Of a stretch of 64,000 bases of DNA, positions 1 to 10,924 are shown piece by piece. Source of the DNA: Calocera cornea HHB12733 (Eukaryota > Basidiomycota > Dacrymycetes > Dacrymycetales > Dacrymycetaceae); contig KV423961.1 in NCBI GenBank assembly GCA_001632435.1, positions 62,001-126,000 of the forward strand, given 5' to 3'. The notes beneath the pieces were generated by a model. It searched no databases and had not been told where the DNA came from. It worked only from the letters and a program-made list of their open reading frames with translations. The position numbers and the translations under genes were made by a program. The number at the start of each line of letters is the position of its first letter. Position 1 is the stretch's first letter.

Positions 1-454
1 TACAGCCATCACTTCCAATCGCATCCAGCATGTCGAGAGACTCTAGTCGTCTCTTCTTAGGCACACGGAGATTTAAAGTCGCCTGAGCACGTCCCATTCC
101 TTCATACGCTCGATCGCGCCTCTTAAGCTTGAAGTGCCATAAGAGAACCTGGGACTCTGAGCGCAACAGCTGCATCACTATAGCATGTTTTGTCATAGAA
201 GCGAAGATTCGTTGCTGTATGCACGATGCGACGAGCAGTAGATCGGCTTTGCGGAAGAAGTCATATGATGTGAGCAGTCCGGCAACCGTAGCTCTTAGCA
301 GTAGAGTATCCTCGTAGACCGATAGCGTGCTCAAATCTATCGAGACACAATATACACCGCGAAACTCGTATGACCTATTCAAGTCGCCCGTAGGAAACTT
401 CGCTTCTCCATAACAAACGAGGTTGTTCACGTAGTCGAGCGTTCCGATAAGCAT
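1..454 (-). CDS. Unknown protein, partial (runs off left edge)
   Basis: A reading frame on the minus strand opens with ATG at 454 and stays open for 151 codons to the first base of the window, so the C-terminus is missing. It is easily overlooked because no stop codon lies inside the window. The translation begins MLIGTLDYVNN and carries a mixed hydrophobic/charged composition with a basic patch near the edge (KLKRRDR, PKKRR) that could be a nuclear localisation signal; no transmembrane helix or familiar motif is visible. Codon use is ordinary and there are no frame breaks, which supports real coding sequence, but the ATG may be internal to a longer gene with upstream exons. I do not recognise the family. 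Confidence 0.5.
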   Translation of the reverse strand, partial: MLIGTLDYVNNLVCYGEAKFPTGDLNRSYEFRGVYCVSIDLSTLSVYEDTLLLRATVAGLLTSYDFFRKADLLLVASCIQQRIFASMTKHAIVMQLLRSESQVLLWHFKLKRRDRAYEGMGRAQATLNLRVPKKRRLESLDMLDAIGSDGC

Positions 455-1034
455 AGCGTATTAGGGAGCACTATCCAATGCACCCGGTCCTTTTTATAGC
501 CTCTAGTACATTTACGATGACTCGAACTTGCTCAGCTGCTCTCCCTAGAGTAAAAGCCTTCCTGTGCGAATTTGACCTTTCCAGTTTCAAAAGGGGACAA
601 GCGGTGCGATGCGGTACGCTGCAGAACCCTAACCCTACGTAGAAAATTAAATCATCCGCTGACGCCACATTTGCATCCGCCCTGTGTGGGGCGTTAAGAA
701 TCGCATAGCCCTGTCCACCTCTCTCTTCCCTTCATCCACCTCGCAAACGCCTCCAATACCTCAAGCCTCGTTATCGCCGTTTCGTTACCCACCTACGATG
801 TATATCCACAGTACGCCAGTTATATCAAACTCCTCGTCTCAGTCTAATGTCTCGTCAGCTATACCCTCGTCGTACTCCAAGCCACCGCCTTTCTCGCCAT
901 AACAACCTCATTAGCTTGTTGTACTCCCACCGCGTCCGAACAACCACGCGCTCGAACTTAAGCAGTCACTGTACGCTGTGAGTCTATACCCACGCACCCA
1001 CGCACCCTATAGTGCTAACTAACTTGCAGCAGAA

Positions 1035-2079
1035 TTGCTTCGTGCTGGAATCGTCACCTGTAGCAAGACGCGTAAAGCTTACGAGCTGGGTGTCTGTGCA
1101 TCGCCAGCATATAATGCTTCCGCCCACAGAACCCCCGTCGACTGCCTCGAAGCGCGGCTCTCGGTCTACGGAACCGATGTTTATCCGGTTAGGGATAGGG
1201 TCGACGCGCCATATTTGCTCCCGCTTCACCTAAGCGCGCAACTTGGCCAAGGTACGCCCTCCATTAATTCATCCTTCCCTCCTCGTCGTGCTACACAGAC
1301 GACGGTCATCCACCACAACGCTCCTCTGACTTCTTTCGCAATACTAGCAAGGTCTATATGGTACGTTCTTATATGCCAATCTTACTGCTAACTAACGCGC
1401 ATATATCTACTCTAGTCTTTCCCTACGACTCCGTACACCGCCGGCCCCACGGCCACCAACAACGTACTCTTCACTGCGGTTCGTAACTGTCTTATTACCA
1501 CGCGTTACACTTAACTAACATTACTATCTAGACGGCTGCTTCGCCTCCCGCTCCAAAGGCTGCTACTGTGACTGGCGAGGTCGTTGCTCAGGTACGCCCA
1601 TTACTCTCCTCTACGCCAACTATATAGCTGACGGTCTCTCTCATATCTATCGAAGATGGCCGCTAGCAACCCAGTGCGCATAGTCTATACTTAAACCGTA
1701 GCGTGTGATACTAACTGTTACATAGGACGCCATGGATATCGACCCTCCCATTACTGTCGCCCTCGCTGCTACTATGGCCCAAACCATGCCCTCGTCTTCC
1801 CACGCCCACTCGGTCCACTACAACACGTCCACCAACTTCGACGTGTTGTATCGTAACAACCCACATCGCCTCCGCCAGCTGTATATCGAAGCTACTACTT
1901 TGAATAGCACTCACGCGCTTATCATGCGCGAGCTGGAAGACGAGGTCGAAATGCTCACGAACATCAAGGCGCATGTCTTCGACCAACTCATGAAGGCGCA
2001 GGAGGAAAACAACGCCCTCAAGGCGGAGATCGCGTTCCTCAAGGCGCAACAGACCCACGCTAGCCTGCCTCGCATCTAG
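1035..2079 (+). CDS. Hypothetical protein with C-terminal coiled coil, many small exons
   Basis: A chain of short exons can be joined with GT-AG introns: about 1035-1252, 1307-1360, a 63-nt exon after 1417, a 60-nt exon starting near 1532, a tiny MAASNP exon near 1657, and a final exon from about 1727 to the TAG at 2079. All joins after the second exon are in phase 0, which is hard to obtain by chance. The last exon starts DAMDIDPPITVAL and ends in a heptad-like acidic/leucine segment (IMRELEDEVEML, EENNALKAEIAFLKAQQ) expected to form a coiled coil. The 5' end is unresolved: in-frame coding sequence reaches back to at least 1030, with possible upstream exons from about 799. No known domain was recognised. 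The gene could be a transposon-associated or lineage-specific gene. Confidence 0.45.
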
Positions 2080-2546
2080 AGGTCGCTCGCCAACCTCCCG
2101 GACGTCTCCATCATCGACGTCCGCTGAGCTATACACCCTTCCCGTATCCTACATCTGTTACGCTGGTCTTAAGTACCTACATTCCCCTGGACGGCTTGGT
2201 ATGCCGGCTCATTTGTACCCGAGTCGAACATAGATATCCACGCAGGAATGCAAACGTCATGTTAACCCAACTACCCTTCCCTATACTAAATTACGCACCA
2301 CAACCCTAAGTACTATACTTACCCACCGTCCTCTATATACCCAAGCTTAGCCCAACCCTAACGGACGCAAGACCAGATTAGGAAGGATCTCGTCCCAGCC
2401 GGAAGCAAAAACAGGGGTAAAACCTGTCCAACTGCGTTGTCCAGGGACATATTTATTCCTGTTGCTCGAACGTGTCATTCGGAGGATCCGTGTTGAGTTA
2501 TACAATGACGCAATGGCGATGGGTAGTTTACAGTGCAAAATACGAA

Positions 2547-5500
2547 CTACATACTGTTCCTGGTCTTCTTGTTACATTTAGTGGCGGTTGCATCAGCCAA
2601 AGGGCGCGAGAGGCTTCGCTCGTCTCTGTCGTCCTCCGAGTCGCTGAGGATGATGACCTCAACCTTCCGTTTCTTGGTATTTGATTTTGTTGTCTTCTTG
2701 GGCGGTTCTTTGGTGTTTTCTCCCTCTTCGACAACTCGGCAGACTTCCATTACCACACCGGCAGATAGAAGGACATCGGCCCAGATCTGACCGCGATTAG
2801 TGGATTCACAGGTTATTAGTGTGCCTGGCGCACCTTTTGTGTCTCCATCAGATTGTCGCCAGGGCCCTTGACTTCCACAAACCTGGTCGTCTTCTCGGCA
2901 GCATTCCATATGCTACATATTCTCAGTCCAACACTTTCCCAAATCGCATGACTTGCTCACATAAGGTCGGGCACCCCTCCCCCCCGCTGACCATACTCCT
3001 CGCACAGCAGCTGGCAGATCACGGCCAGACCGTCACCACCTAAGCCCTCAGCTATCTCCACCAGATCGCTCTTCTCAAACATATCCCATCGGACGCCGAC
3101 ACACCAAGTCTGGTTTGGGCGTTCACGATCATCGACTTCAGCAATGATTCGCGGCCCCTGGCCGGCTCGCAGCTGAGCAAGCCGGAGGTCGATTGCCTCG
3201 CGGCGGGAGGCGTAGAATGTATCATAGCTCAGATCCAGCGGTGCAGTCTGATACTTCGTCTCGAACGCCCCGGGAACGGGCATGTAGAGGATATCGAAGA
3301 AGAGAAGTGTGAAGAGTGTTGAAACAATTCGTCCTTCGGCGTGGAACCTAGGACATGATCAGTCCCACATTTGCGTGCCCATGCAGCTGCACCTACCCTC
3401 GATAGCCGCGATCTTCATACCATTCCAGCGCCAACAACTCCACGCTCACTTCTCCTTCTCGCCCCTGCCAGACGGACTTCACGCCAAGAGGTGCCTTAGG
3501 CAGCGTAGTGTCCTCTTCCTTCACTTTGTTCTCTTTCTCGCTCGAGCTGCTTCTCTTGATGCGAGATCGACTCTCTCCGGATGAGGGGACAGGAGTCCGT
3601 ATTCGGATACCACTGATTGTGTTAATTGTGGGCTTTCGAAGAAAACCGGCGCATGTGTGGCGCTCGCTCTCTGGGATCTCGAGCTTCTTCTCCAAGCGTG
3701 TCAATCGTCGCTCCAACGAGGGACGATAAACTGTAAATTGAATAAACGTCGTGACCATCCAATAACACAACGACCTTACTTAAATGGGTCTTTGAATCTT
3801 CCAGTCCAGCGATTGTGATCTTCATTGCTTCCTCATACGCCTCTTTTTTCTTACCACAATGGGTCATAAGGATCAACGCTAGTCGATCATACCAGCCTCT
3901 GCAAGGCGGGTCAGCCGTGGCGCGCAAGGACTGACTTGAGCGCGTACCCTCTGTGCCCCTGTCGCCAACGAGACTGATCAAGAAGGGCACGCAATACCCG
4001 CATCTCATCCTCGTGCTCTCTAAGTTGACCATAGGCACCGGCTAGTTTCGCTACTATTCGGCTGAGTATGTGGCCCGAGTCGAATCGCTGCAAGCTGGCC
4101 CGCTGCTTCATACTCTCGCTTCCGATCTCAGCAACGAGTGCTTCCCATCGTGGATAGACGCTGAGCCCGAGTTCTTTCACCGTTCTGGCGATTTCTAACC
4201 GGTGTAAGTTGTAGCCTTCCTCGCCCTGCAACAAAGCGTCGATCCGACCCTCGAGGTTCAGAGCATGTTCATATTCAATAAGCAAATCTCGCGAGGGAAA
4301 TATAGATGGCGTTCGGTTGGTCTCGTATGGTGGATAGTGGCGGCGCTTGGATGAGGTAAGAATGAGGGGAAGCAATACAGGCGTCGGCGTTGTACTGAGA
4401 ACACTGTAAGAAGCGGTGATGCGCAACAAAAAAAAAATCCTTGCCTCCGGAAGAAGATCAGGTTCAGGCGCGAGAACAGATTGCAAATCCCGTCATCCAA
4501 CTTGAGCGCCGCGGTGATCTTCTTCAGGACAATCGCACGAACCCGATCCTCTTGGCTCCTCGCAGAAGACGTGAAAGGCAGGAGTGACTGACGACCAGAT
4601 TGAGGTACACTGCTGTCCGATTTGGTAAATGAAAGGGTGATCTGGTTTGATGCGTGCCCAGTCAAGGTGGATAGCAACTGCTTTCTCTGTACAATAATGA
4701 GCATGGTTTTCAATAGGAGGGTGGGAGGTACGCACATTTTGAGTATGCCTGATCTTCATCTGCTTTGCCAGTTCTCGGAGCTCATCCAAAGTCAAAGTCT
4801 CCAAAAGTTCTTCCAAACTGGCTGATTCGGATGGTAATGCAAAGGAAGCTATGGGTTCTTCATCCTGAGCAAGCTCCTTGCCCTTGAGATTGTGCTGGGG
4901 ATCGGGTGGAGCACTTTGCGGGTCTCGCGCGATGCTCGGGAAGTCATTCTGACGGGCTTTCACCTCGCTTTCGAACGACAGCAGGCTAGCAGCCAGAGCC
5001 TTGCGTAGTTCGTCGTCCACGCATACAGACGATACACGTCTCTTGGAGGTCGTAAGTGCTGAAGGTGGTCGTACATAGCCTTGGCACAGCTCGGAAACTG
5101 CCGAGCTCAGCTGATCGCCAATCTCGTGACTGTACCGCGCACGAAGGTGGTCGAGGCGATGCCATTTACCGCGCTTCCGAAGCATTAGACGCACAAGAAG
5201 GTAACGGGATGGGTCTTTGAAGATGTCAGATATCTTCTCGATAAGGCAGGGCCGTTGCTCACATGTCATTGCCCGATACCTCTGCAAACCTTCGAGCTCC
5301 GCGGAGGTGAACAGATGTTGCTCGTGTTCAAGGACGGTGTCCATCATCTCTGTGAAACGCTCAAGTCCCGGGTATTGTCTCGATACCAGCATCCACTCAC
5401 CTTGAAATATACGAACATACATACTCTCTCCTGTCCACACCCTGTGCTGAGGCTCCGCCTCGCCGTCTGTTCCATCTATGCCCGACGGCGACTCGGATGC

Positions 5501-5641
5501 CGCCGCTCGCGCCCGCTGAAGCTGATCATCGGTTTGAAAGAACGCGATAGTATCTTCTTCTCCAGGCAATGAAAGGCTTCCCCTTGAGAATCGAGAAGAG
5601 CCGCCCATCGCCGCCCGGGACGACGACGCGATCGCCGCCAT
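2547..5641 (-). CDS. FAN1: Fanconi-associated nuclease 1 (FAN1), VRR-NUC family
   Basis: Structure-specific 5' nuclease of interstrand-crosslink repair, acting in the nucleus. ATG at 5641; exon 1 gives 302 residues including a FAN1-type N-terminal region and a SAP-like helix pair (LTLDELRELAKQMKI). Later exons give the TPR-like region (GGWYDRLALILM) and, after LERRLTRLEKKL, the C-terminal nuclease: ALEWYEDRGYRG, HAEGRIVSTLF, PGAFETKYQTAPLDL, GGVPDL and FVEVKGPGDNLMETQK. The D and E of PDL/EVK are the PD-(D/E)XK catalytic residues expected for VRR-NUC, so the enzyme looks intact. The tail after IWADVLLSAGV is an acidic/basic extension. Introns include 4687-4735, 4404-4444 (GC-AG), 3899-3947 and several more. 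The gene is divergent from the LRR gene at 5797 with 155 bp between start codons. A decayed copy of its 3' end is at 20.8-21.4 kb. Confidence 0.92.
4404..4444 (-). other. GC-AG intron in FAN1
   Basis: The only join that keeps FAN1 in frame across this 41-nt gap uses a GC donor (exon ends CGGAG, intron begins GCAAGG) and a CTTACAG acceptor. It fuses NLFSRLNLIFFR to SVLSTTPTPVLLPL in phase 2, matching the expected run of the FAN1 family. No GT donor lies at a usable position; the first GT in the stretch is inside the intron after a poly-T tract. Confidence 0.8.
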
Positions 5642-5796
5642 GGTGCAGCTTGATGACCGTCAAAGTACGTGACTGGCCTCAAAGACGCGTTGAATTGTAT
5701 CACGGTCGCGTCTTGCTTCCGCGCCCCTCTTGCTTCTCTACCATCACATTCCGAACCTCCGACTCGAGTTCATAACCTTTCTACCACTATTTCATT
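5642..5796. promoter_or_regulatory. Short divergent promoter, FAN1 / LRR gene A
   Basis: Only 155 bp separate the FAN1 start codon (minus strand) from the ATG of the LRR gene (plus strand), so both must share a bidirectional promoter. The strip contains pyrimidine-rich stretches (ctttctaccac, cttgcttctctacc) before the plus-strand ATG, common near fungal transcription starts. No TATA box is obvious. Confidence 0.5.
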
Positions 5797-7083
5797 ATGT
5801 ACTCTCCAGAAGAACGCACTGCGAATGAGAAAAATCCATTCTGGGTCTCACTTCGCCATCCTGCCAATTCATCCGCGATCCCCAGCCTTCCCCATGTCCC
5901 TCACGAATACCCATTTATGCGCCGCTTGTCCCTGTCTACGATGTCCCATCCTCACAAAGCGCTCCTTGATTCTGCTCTCTCCTCCAGCCCTTCTGAAACG
6001 AGCTCGATTCTTTCTTCACGCAAGAGGGGACGTGTAAGCGCTCAGCCCGGGTGCATTGCCTGCCTTGGTTGCTAGTCATCTGTAGGACCCCATCGACGAA
6101 CCGTACTGCTCTCATCCACCCAAGCGCTGCAAGAAAGAAGAGTATAGACAGCATGAACTCCTTGACAATACCCTGATCCAAGACTCGGGAGGTGGGCAAT
6201 GCGGACTTGCCTTTGGCGAGGCTGCATACATCCAGCCTTTTCCGCGCGGTTCCTGATCTGGTTGCTTCATATGCAGGGCATCGTTCAGCTCAGCAGCGCT
6301 CGCCCGCATGTGCACGTACATTCACAGCTCTTCGATATGCTGTGTGCGAGATATGCCCGCTTCCCTACGTCGAAGCATGTGAGAATGTCGACGAACTTGC
6401 CGCTTACATGGGTGAAGAAGGCATGCACTTCGTGTCCTTTGGAAGGTGGAGTCGGACTGACCTTTCGCAGGCGACCTGACCACAACCGCCCTTGCCTTGT
6501 TCCAAGGTACGGAGGTCTCTGCGATCTCTCTTTCAAGCACCCTCAGCAACGTGATGTCCGACCAAGTTGGTCGCACTATTGAAGGTTGCATCGTACGATA
6601 CCTCTTCGCTGTCTATCTGATGTTTTCGACAGCTCTCAGTCGAACGGACCATTTTCACAATTTGCGATACCTTGACTTGACGTCCGTTTCCTTGCATAAC
6701 GACGACTTCAAGCACATTGCTGTCATGGCTACTCTTGAAACTCTGCACCTCGGCCATACTGGAATGGGCACGGACGCGTAAATTCTGTCTTTATACCAAG
6801 CAATCTTCACTGACGCACCCATATATGTTAGCTTGTGTTTGCTCGGCCTGCTCAAAGATAGCCTCTCTCTTCTACATCTTCAAGGCAACGATATGATCGA
6901 TGATGACGCGATCCCAACACTTGTCGTCATGAAAAACTTGCGTTTCCTGAACATCGAGGGCACTTCGATTACAATGCACGGTATCAGAAAGCTTGCCAAA
7001 CGACTCGACAGAGACGAGAGGATGATGAGAATATCGATGCCGCTGGCATGTGACGATTACCTCTCAGGCGCGTCGAAGTTCTG
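5797..7083 (+). CDS. Leucine-rich repeat protein, tandem paralog A
   Basis: ATG at 5797 opens a basic, Ser-rich first exon that splices through 6192-6276 into LRRYAV-type sequence (FTALRYAVCEICPLPYVE). Exon joins then cross a GC-AG intron (6421-6470), an intron from the GTTGCA donor near 6582 to about 6640, and a GTAAAT intron near 6780-6830. The C-terminal half has LRR/RNI-like units: NLRYLDLTSVSLHNDDF, TLETLHLGHTGMGTD, SLSLLHLQGNDMIDDDA, NLRFLNIEGTSITMHGI. It aligns end to end with the gene at 7714-8738, so the pair is a tandem duplication. It may stop at the TGA at 7081-7083 or splice onward into the SAP-like ORF at 7124. A role as a protein-interaction adaptor, possibly F-box-like, is inference; no F-box was seen. 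Confidence 0.65.
6421..6470 (+). other. GC-AG intron in LRR gene A
   Basis: Exon ends GAAGAAG, intron begins GCATGC and ends TTTCGCAG. The join gives YMGEEGDLTTTALALF, which aligns without gaps to the uninterrupted paralog sequence YLGEEGCLTTEILQLF at about 7930. The competing GT donor nine bases upstream would delete the conserved EEG residues. Confidence 0.75.
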
Positions 7084-7123
7084 ATCGTCGCCTCTATCTC
7101 ATGGCTGACGACACACATCAGAT

Positions 7124-7459
7124 ATGGCCGGGCAATATTGCATGTACCCCGATCCACCTCTCATCACGTCACCCGATGCGGTCCCGTCCCTAAGTTTCTC
7201 GGCTCTCAAAATCAACCTGGCTGCTCACCACGCGATCAACGAGGACATTCTTCCAACCGGAACGAAGGCGGAGATGGCACAGAGGCTTGCCGACATCCTG
7301 GAAACTCGCAGGCTTGATTTGCTGTTGGGAAGGGTCTTCGGACTGAGCGAATCCGCCTGTACGTCGGATGACGCCGGAAGCACCTTGGATACAGATTGGG
7401 AGGTGGACTCTGATGTTACTGAAGTGGAGTCCAAGGCGGTTCTGTCAGCCAGTTCGTGA
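7124..7459 (+). CDS. Small SAP-like domain ORF
   Basis: A 111-codon frame with ATG at 7124. Residues about 26-60 (LSFSALKINLAAHHAINEDI then LPTGTKAEMAQRLADILE) match the SAP fold pattern: helix, short loop with a G, then a second helix with the K-x-E-M-x-x-R-L core. SAP domains bind AT-rich DNA in nuclear proteins. The rest is acidic (DTDWEVDSDVTEVESK). A CAG acceptor directly before the ATG (7119-7121) means it could instead be the last exon of LRR gene A, but that would need an unusual GC donor after CTCTCAG. It lies between the two LRR paralogs and has no equivalent after paralog B. Confidence 0.5.
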   Translation: MAGQYCMYPDPPLITSPDAVPSLSFSALKINLAAHHAINEDILPTGTKAEMAQRLADILETRRLDLLLGRVFGLSESACTSDDAGSTLDTDWEVDSDVTEVESKAVLSASS

Positions 7460-7713
7460 GTGCACTTGTCCATGCGTCATGTCTGCAGCGCTCTTCCTGG
7501 CTTGTGCGTATTCCTGTACTACTCTGCTGCAACGCGCTCCACCGCGCTGAGTCACCTTAACAATGCACTCTTTCTATCACAATGGCCGGCCCTTCACTAG
7601 CTACAAGTTACGCGTAAGTCTCGTCGGAGATGAGTTGATTCCTCCGATAAGGTGTCACGTCGCGTCACGTACTGAACTCATCCGCACTTCTTGTTGATGC
7701 CTTCTACCCCTGA

Positions 7714-8738
7714 ATGCACTCTGCTCTTCGTCGATCCATCATGCACTTCTTTGCTGTTTCAGATTGGATTGAGGAGTCTTCTTGCTTGAAACCCGATATA
7801 CTGGCACGCCTTCATGATCAAGCTGAGAGCTCCACGTCAAGCTTCAACGCACTCAGGCAACAAGTCTACATTTTATGTGGACTCCCGTATGTCGAGGAGC
7901 ACGAAGACGTGCTTGAACTCTTCGACTACTTGGGGGAGGAGGGATGTCTGACAACGGAGATTCTGCAACTCTTCCGCCACACTGGACTAACCAGAGCATC
8001 CTTGACAACATCGCTGGCCAACACAAGCTCTTTGACCGTTGTTTGTACTCCTTCAAGGGCCGTTCACCAGCTCTTGCTCTCCTGACTGACCTTTGTCAAA
8101 CTACTATAGCATGAATCAGTATCGGCCTGGCCTGGAGCCTTCTCAAGCCTGGTATATCTCGACCTAACTTGTGTTCAAGTTGTCGATGCTGCTATGGATT
8201 TTATTGCTTCCATCAGTACGCTACGATCGTTGCACCTGGATAGGACTGGTCTGACGAGCAAGGGGTGAGCAAAAACACGCATACATTCACCTTTCCCGCT
8301 CACTGGTATTTGTCAGACTCGCACGACTAAGCCCCCTGAAGAGCAGCCTCCGCTTTCTCAACATCCGGTGCAACCCAGACGTCGATGACGACGCGATCGA
8401 GAGTATTGCGCTCTTCAAGCTCGACTTTCTCTTCGCTATTGGAACTTCGATCACCATGTATGGACTGAGCCGCCTTGCGGAACGCTTGGATGATGATCGG
8501 CGGAGGATGGGCATCTGCCTGCCGGAAGCGTGTGACGTCTGGTTCTTTGGTGGGTACCACAAGCCTCTGCATCACGCATGTGAATCTGATGCGTCCAGCA
8601 GACATATACTCCCATGCGGTGAACGATGTTGTCGCCCAGTGGGACGCGCTGCTCAAGAGGGTATTTGAGATCGTGCCCGAAGAAGAGGCTTTCAGTTGGG
8701 ACGCTGAGACAGACGGAATCACAGGGGAGTTCCTTTAA
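7714..8738 (+). CDS. Leucine-rich repeat protein, tandem paralog B
   Basis: Second copy of the LRR gene. ATG at 7714 (or 7741) leads into DWIEESSCLKPDILARLHDQ, then FNALRQQVYILCGLPYVEE and YLGEEGCLTTEILQLF. After an intron ending CTATAG near 8109 come LRR-like units (SLVYLDLTCVQVVDAAMDF, TLRSLHLDRTGLTSK); a GTGAGC intron (about 8264-8317) follows, then SLRFLNIRCNPDVDDDAI and GTSITMYGLSRLAERLDDD. A last intron of about 50 nt leads to a short exon (DIYSHAVNDVVAQWDALLKR) ending at 8738. Paralog A lacks a recognisable version of this last exon, so the two copies differ at the 3' end. Function unknown; the LRR/RNI architecture suggests protein binding. A possible extra 5' exon (MAGPSLATSYA at 7582) does not join in frame. 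Confidence 0.65.
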
Positions 8739-8878
8739 CCCCATCGGTCAGGGTATACACACGCCTGGAGGCTCACTCATCGTATTCTTGCTTTTACTTA
8801 CTTGCACGCATACATCCAACTGTACACTAGTGTATCCACGCACACCGATCCCAAACCCAGTTCCTTGGTTTCTCCCGC

Positions 8879-10924
8879 TCAGTGGACCCTCGCCTTGACC
8901 GACGGCGGCAGGGCGGGGGGCACTTCCCAAGCCTTGAGCCACCCGTCCGGAGCGCCCTCCGCACCCTCCTTGGAAGGGATCGCGAATACGGCCGTGACGA
9001 GCCAGACCTCGTCGCCGGGCTCATGATGCGACATGAGCGTCGGGAGCACCGAGCGCGTCGCCATGATGTTCGCGTTGGCATCGACGTTCACGACTGTGCC
9101 CGTGCGCGGGTGACTCGGCGACATGTCGAGCACGGCACTCACTCCGGCAGAGGAAGCAGCCAGGGCACCCACACCGCCTTCGATGCGGCCCTCGCCCGTT
9201 TCTGGCAGGAACGGCGGGAGCGCGCGCCCGCTCTTCTCTTGCCCGTAGATGGCGAACCCGCCATCCGCGCCCTGCAGCTTCCTGCCCGTCTTGAGCCTGT
9301 GCACGCGCCAGTGCCAGTTGGGCGCGCGCGCGCTGGGCGGGTAAAGCCACGTCTCGACCTCGACGTCCGGCCAGGGCTTCCACCCGCTGCGCAAGACGGG
9401 CACGCCGTCGTCGACCTCTATGCGGGCGTCGAGCGCGATCCTGCGCACGCGCCAGCGCTCGCCAGCACCGTCGTCAGAGAGCGCGAGCATGCTGTCTGCC
9501 GCGTGCTGCTCGAGCTCGAAGCTGCCCGTCGGGACGCAGAAGCCGAAGGCGGACGAGTACGCAAACTTGCCGTACTTCTCCGCGGTGTGGCGCAGCGGAT
9601 AGTGGCACGCCTGCCCGGAGGAGAGCAGGAAGGTGTGCCCGCCCAGGCGCGTGACGATGTGCGAGGGGTGGTCAAGCGCTACGGTGAGGGGCAGGGACTG
9701 CGGGTAAGGCTCTTCCGGGCTGGCCCAGAAGGGGTGCGTCTCCGGCAGGGAGAGCGGGATGAACGCCTTCATGCACCAGTAGGGCGAGCCGGGCGAGTTG
9801 TAGTTCTCCTGCATCAACAGCCCGTCAGCATACATATCCTCCAACGTCGCCCAGGCGGACGCACCGTCATGTACATGTTCGGGAAGACGAACCCGATCGG
9901 CATCGTCCCGTCAGCATTGAAGATCTCCTGCTTGCTCCACCACCGGAGGTTCCGCAGCAGCAGGCCCTTGATGACGCCCCAGCTGAGGGGTGCGGGCGGC
10001 TGCACGTCGGCGAAGGCGAGCGCGCCCCAGAACGCGGCCATGGCGAACCGGTAGGTCATGCTGCGGCCGAAGGGGATGGCGCGTCCCTGCTCGTCAAAGT
10101 AGTGCACAAAGTCGACGGCGAACCGGCTCCCGCGAGCGCGGTACTCCGCACACCGCTTCGGGTCGCTGTCGGCCGCGAGCTTGGAGTACACCAGCTGCGC
10201 ATAGTGGATCGCGTAGCTGCTGCTGTAGTAGTCCAGCTGCCGCACGCCCTCGGGGCCGTCCCGGCTCCACCCGTCGCCGAGGTAGAACGTGTCGAGGTGG
10301 TCCAGGTCCGCCTTCATGCGCTCGTCCGAGTGGGGCGCGCCGACCTTGGCCAGCCCGAGGTTGGCGAACACGCGGAACCACAGCCAGTTTGCTGTTCTGC
10401 GCGTCAGCAGTCGCGTCCCTCGAGAGGACGGGAGAGGGGGAGGAAGAGGACGAGCGCGCACTGTCAGGCATCTCCTTGTCGTTGATCGCCCCGAGCCACT
10501 CGGCCAGGTCCTTCTTCCCCTTGTCGCTGAGCGGCGCCCACAGCTGCTCCGGGGCGATGGCAAGGGAGTACCCAATCGCAGCCATCTCGACCATCCTCTG
10601 GTCCTTGGCCCTGCTGTACCCCCAGAACTCCTCCCCAGCGGGGTCCGTCCCGCTCTCGAGCCCGCGCCTCCAGTTCTCCGCCTCGGGGAACTGGTCCGCC
10701 GGGTACCCGCCGGCGAGGAGGGCGGAGAGCCCCCAGAGCGGGCGCGAGAAGCCCTCGAGCTGGGCGGCGACCTCGTCGTAGTGCGTGCCGGTGAAGCCGA
10801 GCCTGATGCGGGCGCCGCCGGGGGAGGTGTGGGCGGCGAGCGGGGCGAGGAGGGAGATGCAGGCCTGCTGCAGGTCGGCTTTGGTCTTGAGCGGGTTGGC
10901 GGCGAAGGGGTGCGTGGGGGGCAT
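8879..10924 (-). CDS. DUF2264 domain protein
   Basis: ATG at 10924 begins [20 protein letters not shown]. Two introns are clear: a ~90 nt intron near 10393-10471 joining KEMPDT to [17 protein letters not shown], and 9809-9864 joining FPNMYMT to [16 protein letters not shown]. The protein has the hallmarks of the DUF2264 family: an (alpha/alpha)-barrel-like N-terminal half ([71 protein letters not shown]) and a beta-rich C-terminal half. The family resembles glycoside-processing enzymes but its substrate is not established. It ends at 8879 with the TGA next to ARVH. No signal peptide. The coding sequence is markedly GC-rich. Total length is near 630 residues, typical for the family. Confidence 0.85.

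Noticed and set aside
622..640. Two tandem CCCTAA-type units (aaccctaaccctac), as in fungal telomeres
   Set aside because: Only two units, with no continuation and ordinary genes on both sides; chance or a very short remnant at most.
8882..10054. Long plus-strand open frame opposite the DUF2264 gene
   Set aside because: GC-rich antisense shadow: the minus strand has the conserved family motifs and intron structure, and the plus frame has an Arg/Ala-rich, motif-free composition.
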